In this document: positions 31,230-39,800 of the stretch, in pieces | Layout: each line of letters begins with the position of its first letter | Position numbering within the stretch: the stretch's first letter is position 1 | Origin: Leptolyngbya sp. O-77 | GTDB taxonomy: Bacteria; Cyanobacteriota; Cyanobacteriia; Elainellales; Elainellaceae | DNA: 64,000 nucleotides | Reading direction: 5' to 3' | Assembly (NCBI RefSeq): GCF_001548395.1 | Contig: NZ_AP017367.1 | Coordinates: 3,199,001 to 3,263,000 of the forward strand | Notes under the pieces: model-generated | Told to the model about the DNA's origin: nothing | Seen by the model: only the letters and a program-made list of their open reading frames with translations | The model's database searches: none | Made by a program: the position numbers and the translations under genes

Positions 31230-32393
31230 CTAATTTCCAAACACTTCCGCCGGGTCGGCCGATTGCACCTTGCGAATGGCGATCGCCCCCGAAATCAGGC
31301 ACATCACCACCGTCGCCAGCAAGATATTCAGCCCGCGGCCCAGCGTCATCTGCATCAGCAGTCCCGTAGCATTAGCGGTGACCCGATACAGCCCCAGCGA
31401 AATCAGATAGCCGGGGATAAAGCCCATCACGCCCAGTAAAAGCGCCTGTTGAAACACCACACCCAGCAGATATCGGTCGGAGTAGCCGATCGCCTTCAGG
31501 GTGGCATACTGCGTCCAGTGGTCGGCGACATCGGTATAGAGAATCTGGTAGACCAGGATGATGCCCACGACGAAGCTCATGATGGTTAGCAGCGTGAACA
31601 CAAAGCCGATGGCAGTGTTGTTGCGCCAGTAATCCAACTCCATGTCTACGAACTCTGGCTTGGTTAACACGGCCACGTCTTTGGGCAATTGGTCGCGCAG
31701 GGTGCGGGCGATCGCATCCACATCTGCACCCGGACGAACCCTCAGCAGCCCAATGTCTACCGTGTTGAGGTCGCGGCTTTGCTCTTCAGGCCCCAAGTTG
31801 GCAAAATAGCGCAAAAAATTCTGATCGCTCATAATCACATTGCCATTGGCAGAGGCAAAATCTGTCCCCAGCGCATAGGTGCCTACGACGCGCACCTGCT
31901 GTTCCGCCAGTTCGGTCACAGTGCCCGCTGTCACAGCCCCCACCTCTGCCCGCGATTTCTCATCCACAATCACCGTCCAGGGCAGCTTCAGCGCCTCCTG
32001 GCTGGCCAGCACTTCAGGAATCGTCAGCACCGGGTCATTGGGGTTAAACGCCAGCACCCGCAGCGGACGTACCGCCTTGGTTTCGGGATTCTTCCAGGCA
32101 GCGCCATCGCGGACATAGAGCGGATAGGCCGCCTCCACGCCATCAAACGCTTGCGCCTGATAGAGCCGCCGCCGGGCAAACTGCGCCGGAATAAACATGG
32201 TGTATTTCAGCCGATTCACCACGATAATTTCGCCGTTTAGCACTTTGAGCAACTGCACCTGGCTGTCGTATAGCGCGTTCTCAAATCCGCGAAACATGAA
32301 CATCAGCAGCACCGCAAACGCCACGCCGGCGATCGCCGTTAGCAGGCGACGACGTTCATAGGTCAGGTTTGACCAGGCCAGGGGCGTTCGCAT
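31230..32393 (-). CDS. devC: DevC-type ABC transporter permease
   Basis: A 387-residue MacB/FtsX-like permease: an N-terminal membrane helix (LLTAIAGVAFAVLLMFMF), a periplasmic domain of about 220 residues, then three helices (FVFTLLTIMSFVVGIILVYQ, LLGVMGFIPGYLISLGLYRV and NILLATVVMCLISGAIAI). The phrases YTDVADHWTQYATLKAIGYS and KVQSADPAEVFGN are DevC hallmarks. DevBCA exports glycolipids or other envelope material through TolC. The ATG at 32393 is chosen; a TTG six bases earlier is unlikely. Unusually, neither the DevB adaptor nor the DevA ATPase gene is adjacent. Confidence 0.92.
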   Translation of the reverse strand: MRTPLAWSNLTYERRRLLTAIAGVAFAVLLMFMFRGFENALYDSQVQLLKVLNGEIIVVNRLKYTMFIPAQFARRRLYQAQAFDGVEAAYPLYVRDGAAWKNPETKAVRPLRVLAFNPNDPVLTIPEVLASQEALKLPWTVIVDEKSRAEVGAVTAGTVTELAEQQVRVVGTYALGTDFASANGNVIMSDQNFLRYFANLGPEEQSRDLNTVDIGLLRVRPGADVDAIARTLRDQLPKDVAVLTKPEFVDMELDYWRNNTAIGFVFTLLTIMSFVVGIILVYQILYTDVADHWTQYATLKAIGYSDRYLLGVVFQQALLLGVMGFIPGYLISLGLYRVTANATGLLMQMTLGRGLNILLATVVMCLISGAIAIRKVQSADPAEVFGN

Positions 32394-32585
32394 AGGCAAG
32401 AGAGCGGGTGGGCAGGTCGGACTGTGAACCAGTGAGCCAGACCAGAGAACCGTCGGCTTTTTCTAGTCTAGTTTCTGGCAGCACAGGGCAGCCTGTTCGC
32501 TAAGCCGCAACCGAATCATAAGCAAATTTAATTGTGAATATTGCTGTCTTTTTGCCTGAAAGGCTAGACAGAATGAAAAAGTTTT

Positions 32586-32599
32586 GGTACACCTGTTCT
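32586..32599 (+). promoter_or_regulatory. LexA box upstream of lexA
   Basis: GGTACACCTGTTCT fits the published cyanobacterial LexA consensus RGTACNNNDGTWCB at every position. It lies 55 bases before the lexA start codon, where it would overlap the promoter. This predicts that LexA represses its own gene. Confidence 0.75.
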
Positions 32600-32653
32600 T
32601 TAGGGATGTAGCTCCAAGTCACTCCTCGTCAATTCGCCTTTCCCCAAAGCGCT

Positions 32654-33271
32654 ATGGAACCCTTAACCGAAGTCCAGCAGGAACTCTACGACTGGTTGGT
32701 CGAATATATCCGCGAAAATCAGCACGCTCCCTCGATCCGCCAGATGATGCAGGCGATGGGGCTGCGATCGCCCGCGCCGATTCAGAGCCGCTTGGAGCAT
32801 CTGCAAAACAAGGGATACATCGACTGGACGCGGGGCAAAGCCCGGACGCTACGCCTGCTTCATGGATTTTCTCAGGGCGTGCCGATTCGGGGTGAAGTGT
32901 TTGCGGGGGGAGCGCTGGAACCTGCAACGGGCGACACAGAGTTTCTCGATATTTCTGGAATGCAGCTCAAGCCGCAAGATTACGCGCTGCGGGTGACGGG
33001 CGACAGCATGATCGAAGCCCTGATTGCCGATGGCGACGTGGTGATCATGCGTCCGGTGAAAGAGCCAGACAAGCTCAAGAACGGCACGATTGTTGCAGCG
33101 AGAGTCGAAGGAGAGGGCAATACCCTGAAGTATTTTTATCGGCGCGGCAACAAGGTGACGCTGAAGCCTGCCAACTCAAAGTACGATCCAATTGAAAAGC
33201 CCGCTTCAGATGTACAAATCCAGGGGATGCTGATCGGCGTTTGGCGCGATTTTGGCGCGGGCGCTCCCTAG
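32654..33271 (+). CDS. lexA: LexA repressor
   Basis: A 205-residue SOS-type repressor. The N-terminal winged helix contains APSIRQMMQAMGLRSPAPIQ (residues 25-44). The C-terminal S24 peptidase domain retains everything for self-cleavage: the Ala84-Gly85 bond in EVFAGG, the nucleophile Ser118 in VTGDSMIE, and the general-base Lys159 in NTLKYF. Some cyanobacteria, such as Synechocystis, have LexA proteins lacking these residues and not used for SOS, so this one looks competent for RecA-stimulated cleavage. Autoregulation is supported by the LexA box upstream. No DNA-repair gene follows it. Confidence 0.95.
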   Translation: MEPLTEVQQELYDWLVEYIRENQHAPSIRQMMQAMGLRSPAPIQSRLEHLQNKGYIDWTRGKARTLRLLHGFSQGVPIRGEVFAGGALEPATGDTEFLDISGMQLKPQDYALRVTGDSMIEALIADGDVVIMRPVKEPDKLKNGTIVAARVEGEGNTLKYFYRRGNKVTLKPANSKYDPIEKPASDVQIQGMLIGVWRDFGAGAP

Positions 33272-33376
33272 AGACTGCTAACTTCCTGAAGATTTCTAGA
33301 TCAGCGCTACGATGCCGATCGATGTGATAGAGAATCGAAAGGGCAAATTATCAGGCTAAAGGCTATCCATTAATCC

Positions 33377-33985
33377 ATGCAGACTAGGCAAGCGCACTGG
33401 GGTCGGTTTCTTGCGAAAGCCCGTCGTTTTGGAATGCCCCCGGAGGCTGTTGCCCTACCTCGCCTGGGGCCAGTTCCGAAAGGCTCTGCAAAATGGGGAC
33501 GAACAGGGGTGAGGCTGGGAGCGATCGCCCTTGCTCTTCTGCTCCTCAGCAGTTGTGCCAGTCCTGATCCGCAAGCCCGCCTGGCTAATACTAAAGAATG
33601 TATCGAGTGCGATTTGCAGGGCAAGGTGCTGGCCAAGACTGACCTCAAGGGCGCGAAGCTCAATCGCGCCAATCTTAGCAGCGCCGACCTCAACGGTGCC
33701 AATCTAAGCGAAGCGCTGCTAGACACCGCCAACCTCAGCGGCGCAAATCTGAGCAACGCAGACCTCAACCGTGCCGCGCTGCCCTCTGCAAACCTCAGCG
33801 GTGCAAATCTCTCCGGTGCCAGCTTGAAGAATGCTTTCTTGCGGAACGCAGACTTTACCAATGCTAATCTCAGCAATGCCGACTTTAGCGGCAGCGATCT
33901 CAGCGGAGCTAAGCTAGACGGCGCAACCCAGGAGGGGGCTGTTTTTCAGGGCGCGATTCTGCCAGATGGGACCGTGCAGCCGTAG
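33377..33985 (+). CDS. Pentapeptide-repeat lipoprotein
   Basis: A 202-residue exported protein. A long basic N-region precedes the signal helix GAIALALLLLSSC (the final Cys is the lipidation site), then SPDPQARLANTKECIECDLQ. From about residue 85 to 195 come some 20 A(D/N)LXX pentapeptides (ANLSS ADLNG ANLSE), which fold into a right-handed quadrilateral beta helix. Such proteins are common in cyanobacteria; their roles are mostly unknown. The long N-terminus may mean that translation starts later, for instance at the Met in RRFGMPPEA. Confidence 0.88.
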   Translation: MQTRQAHWGRFLAKARRFGMPPEAVALPRLGPVPKGSAKWGRTGVRLGAIALALLLLSSCASPDPQARLANTKECIECDLQGKVLAKTDLKGAKLNRANLSSADLNGANLSEALLDTANLSGANLSNADLNRAALPSANLSGANLSGASLKNAFLRNADFTNANLSNADFSGSDLSGAKLDGATQEGAVFQGAILPDGTVQP

Positions 33986-34177
33986 TTGTCCCCAGAGCGG
34001 CGTTCCTCGATTGGATGCCAAAATGGAGCGATCGCCCCACAGCGCTGACGCAGAAACCCAGCCCATTTCAGGCATGGGGTAGAATCCTGACAAGCGTCTG
34101 GACGCGGACTTGCAGGGGGCTCCAGAAGGGAGTTCCAGCAGGAGGTTCCAGAACGATACACTTGAGCGGGTGATGCC

Positions 34178-37100
34178 ATGCCTCCCAGGTTGCACATTAA
34201 ATTGCTTGGAGACTTTGCCATTACCGATGAGCGACAGATTTCGTTAGGCATTGGCAGCGATCGCCAACAGGCTCTCCTGGCCTATCTGCTGCTGCATCGC
34301 CACACGCCGCAGCCTCGCCAGCGCCTCGCCTTTCACCTCTGGCCCGATTCCATCGAATCCCAGGCTCGCTCTAACCTGCGAAAGGCCCTTTCGCATCTGC
34401 GACAAGCCCTACCAGAACCAGATACGGTGCTGCTGGCAGATGCCAAAACGCTGCAATGGTCGCCCAGCGCTCCCATTTTTCTGGATGTGGCGGAATTTGA
34501 GAATGCGGTAAAGCTTGCTGCCCAAGCGACCGAACCCGACATCGCGCGATCGCACCTGGAAGCCGCCTTATCTCTATACCAAGGCGATTTGCTGCCCAGT
34601 TGCACAGACGAGTGGATTGAGCCAGAGCGCGATCGCCTCCAGCAGACGCACAAGCGAGCATTGCAGCAGACCATCACGCTGCTCAAAGCACAGCAGGATT
34701 ACGATATGGCGATCGCCTATGCTCAGCAGGTGTTGCGAAGCGACCCGCTCAACGAATCCGCTCACGCGACGCTGATGCATCTGCACTGGCTGAAGGGCGA
34801 TCGCGCCAACGCACTCCAGGTCTATCACCACTGTATGACGCTGCTGCGGGAAGAATTGGGCGTTGACCCCGGCCCCACCCTCCGCAAGCTGTACGACCAA
34901 ATCCTCAACGCAGACGATGAGCCATTTGGCAGTCTTGCAGGCAGTATTGCAACGGCTTCTGGGGGCGATCGCCCGTTGGTCAGTGCCGCCCTGCTGTCTC
35001 CTGCATCAGGAGCGCAGCAGCTTAGCCCGCTGATTGGGCGAACCCACGAATGGGCCACCATCCAGCAGTGGATGAGGGCAGAGAATTCGCTGGATAAGGC
35101 AGCTTTGGACACCCTGGGCGATCGCCCGGTGCTGCTACTGACGGGAGAACCGGGCATTGGCAAAACGCGCCTGCTGCAAGCAATTCAGGAGCAGTTTCAG
35201 CAGCAGAATCACTGCATCCTGTGGGGGCGCGGCTTTGAAGCAGAAATTGTGCGTCCCTATGGCGTGTGGATTGACGCGCTGCGTGCGTTTGTGACGAATG
35301 CCAACGTGCAAATACTGGAAGATTTGACTTACCTACTCAGTGAGTCGAATCCTTCATCGCAAAGTTCCGATTGCAGTCCGTCGGATCGCAGCTATCTATT
35401 CGACAGCGTGGTTCAGTTTATTTCCACGCTCTGTTCCAGCCAGCGTTCCGTTTTGATTGTTCTGGACGATATTCAATGGATCGATGAAGCATCGTCATCG
35501 CTGTTGCACTATGCCATTCGGCTGCTGAGTCAGCATTCCGTCTTTTTTGCCTGCACCGCCCGCACCAAAGAGCTAGACGACAATGCAGCCGTGCTGCGAG
35601 GATTGCAAGCGCTGCGGCGAGAACGGCGCTTGCTGACGCTGCCGCTGCAACCGCTAGAGCCAGAACAAACTGCCGCGCTAATTCGCAGTGTTTACGCGCC
35701 TCTAGAGCAGGATTGGTCGCCAGAGCAGACGCAGCAGGTGTTTATCGATAGCGGCGGCAATCCTCTGTTTGCGCTGGAAATTGCGCGGGCGATGTCCTCA
35801 GGCGAAGCAACCCACGCCAATAGTTTGGAACTGCTGATTGGCGATCGCCTGCAACGGCTGGACGACTACGCTCGCGAACTCATTCCCTGGGCGGCCGCGC
35901 TGGGCAGAACCTTTGATCCCACCACGCTGTCTGACATTGCTGATGCACCGCTGTCTAAGCTGCTGACGGGCATTGAGCAGCTAGAGCGAGAAAGCCTAAT
36001 TCGGGTGAGCGCCTCTCACGGACAGAAAACACGCTACGACTTTGCCCACGACATCGTGCGGCAGGTGGCCTATCGGCAACTGTCGGAACCCCGTCGTCGC
36101 TTGCTGCATCTCCAGATTTCCCAAAAGCTGCACCAGCGGGCAAGCCATGACTCGTCTTTGGCGGCAGAAATCGCCCATCACGCCGCGCTGGGGGGCGATC
36201 GCGCTCTGGCAGCCACGGCGTGTCTGGCGGCGGCCAACTATTCGCTCAAACTATTTGCCTATGCCGAAGCTGCGGAACTTTCTCTGCGCGGGATTCAGCA
36301 TTGCCAGGTGCTAGATCAGCGCACCCGCGTTCGGCTGCATATCGAACTGCTGCAAGTGCTGCTGTTTGCCGGAGTTCCTGCCGAACAGGTGGCTCCGCTG
36401 GAGGCAGAAGTGCAGGAACTGGTGCAAGAAGCCCATCGGCTGGGCCTCTCGGAAGCGGAGATGGCGGGGCTGGAAGTGCTGATGATTCTAAACTTTCAGT
36501 ACAGCAATTTTGCCTATGTGCAGCAACATTCCAAGCGAGTCGTGGAAATTGGGCGGTCGGCTAATCCCATGATGACGGCTCGCGCCCTGGCATCCAGTGG
36601 TTCCTGTTTGGCGGAAGTGGGTAGAGAGATGGCGCGGGCAGAGGCGCTGCTGGAAGAGGCGCGATCGCTGGCGGCACGAGTGGGGCAAGATTCGGCGGAT
36701 TTGTACGGCGGGCTGGGTCGCGTGCGACTGCACACGGGCGACTATGACGAGGGGCGGGCACTGCTGCAACGGGCCTACGAGATCGCGCAGCAGGAGCAGG
36801 ATCATTGGCGCGAATGCTGGGTACTGACCTATCTCGCGATGACAGAACTGGAAGCAGGAAACCCGGTGGCAGCGCTGGCCTATAGTCAGGCGATCGCCAC
36901 CGTTGCCTCGCAGATTCAGGGCCAGGGCAGTGAAGCCGCCGTAGCAGATGCGCTGACAGCCCTCGCCCGATATCATTTGCAAAAAACCGATGCAGCGGCG
37001 GCACTCGATCAGGCGATCGCTGTCCTGCGACAGCTCGACAATCGCCGAATGCTATCGTATTTGCTGAGTAGTGCCGCTGAGGTTGATTTGGCGAGCGATC

Positions 37101-37405
37101 GCCCCACCCAAGCCATTGAGAAAGCAGCCGTGGCGCTGTCCGAAGCTCAGGCAATTAATCAGCCCGTCGATGTGACGCTGGCGTGGGCGCTGCTGGTGCA
37201 AGGCTGGCTGCGAGTCGCCGAAAGCGCTGCCGACCGCAACGCTGTCGCCGCGGCCCGGCAGCAGGCAAGTGACCTGTTCCAGCAGTTCTATCCGCAAATC
37301 AGCGTTGCCGATCTCAGCCGCCGCGCCCGCGCTGCCGTTACCCAAACCCGACACCAGATGGCCCTAATGCATCCCCATGCCGTTGCTCTGGAAAAAGCGC
37401 CATGA
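34178..37405 (+). CDS. Large BTAD/AAA-ATPase/TPR transcriptional regulator
   Basis: A 1075-residue regulator. Residues 1-95 form an OmpR/SARP-like winged helix (HIKLLGDFAI, LLAYLLLHRHTPQPRQRLAF). Residues 100-245 are the bacterial transcriptional activation domain (EWIEPERDRLQQTHKRALQQ, EELGVDPGPTLRKLYDQIL). An AAA domain follows with Walker A GEPGIGKT near residue 325 and Walker B VLIVLDDIQW near 430. The rest is helical TPR-like repeats to the C-terminus. The layout matches AfsR/LAL-type sensors in which ATP and ligand binding control promoter activation. The stop overlaps the next start as ATGA, so both proteins are made together. Confidence 0.92.
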   Translation: MPPRLHIKLLGDFAITDERQISLGIGSDRQQALLAYLLLHRHTPQPRQRLAFHLWPDSIESQARSNLRKALSHLRQALPEPDTVLLADAKTLQWSPSAPIFLDVAEFENAVKLAAQATEPDIARSHLEAALSLYQGDLLPSCTDEWIEPERDRLQQTHKRALQQTITLLKAQQDYDMAIAYAQQVLRSDPLNESAHATLMHLHWLKGDRANALQVYHHCMTLLREELGVDPGPTLRKLYDQILNADDEPFGSLAGSIATASGGDRPLVSAALLSPASGAQQLSPLIGRTHEWATIQQWMRAENSLDKAALDTLGDRPVLLLTGEPGIGKTRLLQAIQEQFQQQNHCILWGRGFEAEIVRPYGVWIDALRAFVTNANVQILEDLTYLLSESNPSSQSSDCSPSDRSYLFDSVVQFISTLCSSQRSVLIVLDDIQWIDEASSSLLHYAIRLLSQHSVFFACTARTKELDDNAAVLRGLQALRRERRLLTLPLQPLEPEQTAALIRSVYAPLEQDWSPEQTQQVFIDSGGNPLFALEIARAMSSGEATHANSLELLIGDRLQRLDDYARELIPWAAALGRTFDPTTLSDIADAPLSKLLTGIEQLERESLIRVSASHGQKTRYDFAHDIVRQVAYRQLSEPRRRLLHLQISQKLHQRASHDSSLAAEIAHHAALGGDRALAATACLAAANYSLKLFAYAEAAELSLRGIQHCQVLDQRTRVRLHIELLQVLLFAGVPAEQVAPLEAEVQELVQEAHRLGLSEAEMAGLEVLMILNFQYSNFAYVQQHSKRVVEIGRSANPMMTARALASSGSCLAEVGREMARAEALLEEARSLAARVGQDSADLYGGLGRVRLHTGDYDEGRALLQRAYEIAQQEQDHWRECWVLTYLAMTELEAGNPVAALAYSQAIATVASQIQGQGSEAAVADALTALARYHLQKTDAAAALDQAIAVLRQLDNRRMLSYLLSSAAEVDLASDRPTQAIEKAAVALSEAQAINQPVDVTLAWALLVQGWLRVAESAADRNAVAAARQQASDLFQQFYPQISVADLSRRARAAVTQTRHQMALMHPHAVALEKAP

Positions 37406-37941
37406 CCCTCATCATTGTTGAAACCGATCGCCCCGATCCCATCACGCCAGAGGTTCTGGCAGACGAAGGAAATCGAGTGTTTCCCTGTCTGGCAGCGCGA
37501 AATGCAACCTGGCGATATTCCCTGCTGTCGGGCGATCGCCACCGCATGATTTGCAGCTTTGAGGCTCCCGATGCCGAAGCCGTCCGTATGTCCTACCGCA
37601 CGGCTTATGTTCCCTTTGAGAAGATGTGGGTTGACCATCTCCGCGAACCGGAGGGTATTCCGCCTGTGTGGAACGAGTCTGCGCTGGTGGTGGTCGAGAT
37701 CGCCTATCCAGGGGGACTTTCGGAGCCAGAGCAGCAGGCGCAGTGGCAAGTGATCACCCAGCGCTTGCTGCCTTGTTATGCAGAGCAGGGCGTAGAATGG
37801 GTGCGATCGCACGTTTCGCCAGCCCAAACCCTGATCCTGTCGGAACTCAATGCGCCCGATCCGGCACTCATCGAGGCGGCCCATCGCCAAGTCGGTCTAC
37901 CCCTTTCCCGCTTGTGGTCGGCCACGCTGCTGAAGCCCTAG
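37402..37941 (+). CDS. DUF4242-type protein
   Basis: A 179-residue soluble protein with two ferredoxin-like halves. MTLIIVETDRPDPITPEVLA and MICSFEAPDAEAVRMSYRTA belong to the first, and ALVVVEIAYPGGLS and LILSELNAPDPALIEAAHRQ to the second, so it looks like a tandem duplication of a DUF4242/nickel-binding-type domain. It overlaps the large regulator by four bases and may modulate it or bind its ligand. Actual metal binding cannot be judged from sequence alone. Confidence 0.7.
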   Translation: MTLIIVETDRPDPITPEVLADEGNRVFPCLAARNATWRYSLLSGDRHRMICSFEAPDAEAVRMSYRTAYVPFEKMWVDHLREPEGIPPVWNESALVVVEIAYPGGLSEPEQQAQWQVITQRLLPCYAEQGVEWVRSHVSPAQTLILSELNAPDPALIEAAHRQVGLPLSRLWSATLLKP

Positions 37942-38063
37942 TCCGGTTTTTGTGGGGCAATGTGCTAAAAAGCGTGAATCCCCGCAAGGTCTTACCCAGC
38001 AGGGATTCTAAATCAGAGACAAATTAGAGCAAAGATGAGAGACGAACCTGGCTTACAGACAGA

Positions 38064-38798
38064 TTAGGACGCAAGGCGCTGCTGTTGCCATACCGTGTTG
38101 GGCACACGAGTAAAGCGGGTCTGCTGCTTTTGCGCGGGCTGCTCTGCTTTCAGATTCTCCATCTGAGCCATCATTTGTTTCAGATGATTCAGCAAGTCGT
38201 CGATCTGAGCGGGGCTGTCCGCACCCTTTAGCGCCTGAGACACACTTTCGACCGTCGCTTCGAGAGAAGCAGGCTGAGCCGCCTCGGCAGAAACCGCATA
38301 GCGCTTGATTGGCTCAAGGCTGACTAATTCTGCTTGCTTGCCAACCGCAACCGTGGCTCGCTGTTCCACTTCGACCTGCGCCAGCGAGTGCTGAAGCAGT
38401 TCAGCCGCAGGAGAAACAGTCTCCACCTCATCCAGGAAAGACTCCAGACCTGCCGAAGCCAGCCGCGCCTCCGAAAATCGCAGGCTCTCTAACTCATTCT
38501 CCTTGTCTCTCAACTTCTGACGAAGATCAGAAACTTCATCTTCCGCTTTGCTCAGCTTCCGAGAAGAGTTGCTCCAGTTCAACAGCGCCAGAGCCGTCAC
38601 GCCAGCACCCAGACTGACCGCCGTTGCAAGCCCCAGGTAGGGCCCCGATAGCTCCTTAAGTTGCCCTGCGAAAATGGGCTGGTTTTCTAAGTGAACCGTT
38701 AGGGGCTGAGAACCCATCGCAGCCATAGGAAGCGTAGCTGCCGAAAACACAACACCTGCGAGCAGTGACGAAGACAATAAAGTACGTGGAAAGCTCAT
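38064..38798 (-). CDS. Hypothetical membrane-anchored coiled-coil protein
   Basis: A 244-residue protein. The N-terminus is a signal peptide (MSFPRTLLSSSLLAGVVFSA, possible cleavage after MAAMGS). A membrane helix follows at residues 52-74 (GPYLGLATAVSLGAGVTALA), then a charged coiled coil (KAEDEVSDLRQKLRDKENEL). The rest is Ala/Glu/Gln-rich, with a second helical stretch (IDDLLNHLKQMMAQMENL). It ends NTVWQQQRLAS. It may be an envelope or septal structural protein, but I recognise no family. Confidence 0.75.
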   Translation of the reverse strand: MSFPRTLLSSSLLAGVVFSAATLPMAAMGSQPLTVHLENQPIFAGQLKELSGPYLGLATAVSLGAGVTALALLNWSNSSRKLSKAEDEVSDLRQKLRDKENELESLRFSEARLASAGLESFLDEVETVSPAAELLQHSLAQVEVEQRATVAVGKQAELVSLEPIKRYAVSAEAAQPASLEATVESVSQALKGADSPAQIDDLLNHLKQMMAQMENLKAEQPAQKQQTRFTRVPNTVWQQQRLAS

Positions 38799-39800
38799 AG
38801 TTCAGGAACCAAAAAACAACAGAAACATAGAAGCGGCTAACTACGTGAAATTGTCATCCCTAATTAGACATGCCCACTTTCAAGTCGTGGTACAACCCTT
38901 GCTGCGTAACGATACCCTGGCGGCTAAAGTTTGGGAAGACATCTGCTTACTTACAAGACTAACCCGTAGACCAAGGGGCTTGGGTATGCCTTTCGTAAAG
39001 AGTACAGTCTTGCGTTTAAAGCTCAAGTAAACTTTCATATCGCGCTCTATATAAACACTCATTTCGCCACCTGAGACAGAAATGATCTAAAGCAAAAAAC
39101 AGACGCTTTAGTTAACTTGCATCAGTATGTCTTTTGCCAGAGGCAGAGGTTTCTATGGAACAGATCCTGAACTGATGCAGGGAGCTAATTATGCTATGCC
39201 ATCCATCGAGTGGATGCAAACCTGATGTTTTTGATAAAAACTGTATAAGATTAGATAAAAAAGATTAGATAAAAATGTGGTTTTGCAAACTTTTCAAGTT
39301 CCTGGCAATAGGGGGCGATCGCCCATCAATAAATACTGGAATAATACTGGATTCGGAAATTCCATCTCTTGAATATTGATACTTCAATTTACTGGAAGCT
39401 TTTCGGATTCTTTTCAAACATTTTTCCAAAGCTTTATCAAATACGTGAAAAATAAAGCAAGCATGAAGCACTGATTTTCAGAGAATTATTTGGCTCATGT
39501 TCAATCTCCACTTGAATCTCTACATCAATCTTCAAAGCAATGGGGATTTCTGGATAAATACATGCCGCACAGAGAATTCTCCCGAAATCCTCCTAAGTAC
39601 TTTCTGTGGTGAAATCATCCGAAGAATCACCGAATTAGGTTTCTTTATCAAAACTTGAATCTTGCTTTAGGAAGAATTCAAGCTTCCCGGAGTTTTGCGG
39701 AAACCTATGTAGAGGAAAGAGGTCATTTTTGAATCAGGCGGTACATCTTCTGAGTGTCTTTCACTCTCCAATACGTCTTTCGATGGAGGACTTAATAACC
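38799..39800. other. One-kilobase gene-free region upstream of the cellulase
   Basis: Mostly A/T-rich. Short frames such as 38845-39030 (+) and 38880-39062 (-) overlap antiparallel, lack ribosome-binding sites and have no recognisable content. Features seen: the dyad ATCCATCGAGTGGAT near 39199, and a direct repeat of aagattagataaaaa near 39247-39271. It could hold a long regulated leader or a small RNA, but I cannot support a specific call. Confidence 0.5.

Noticed and set aside
38845..39062. Two antiparallel 60-residue frames upstream of the cellulase
   Set aside because: They overlap each other on opposite strands, have no ribosome-binding sites and show no recognisable domain.
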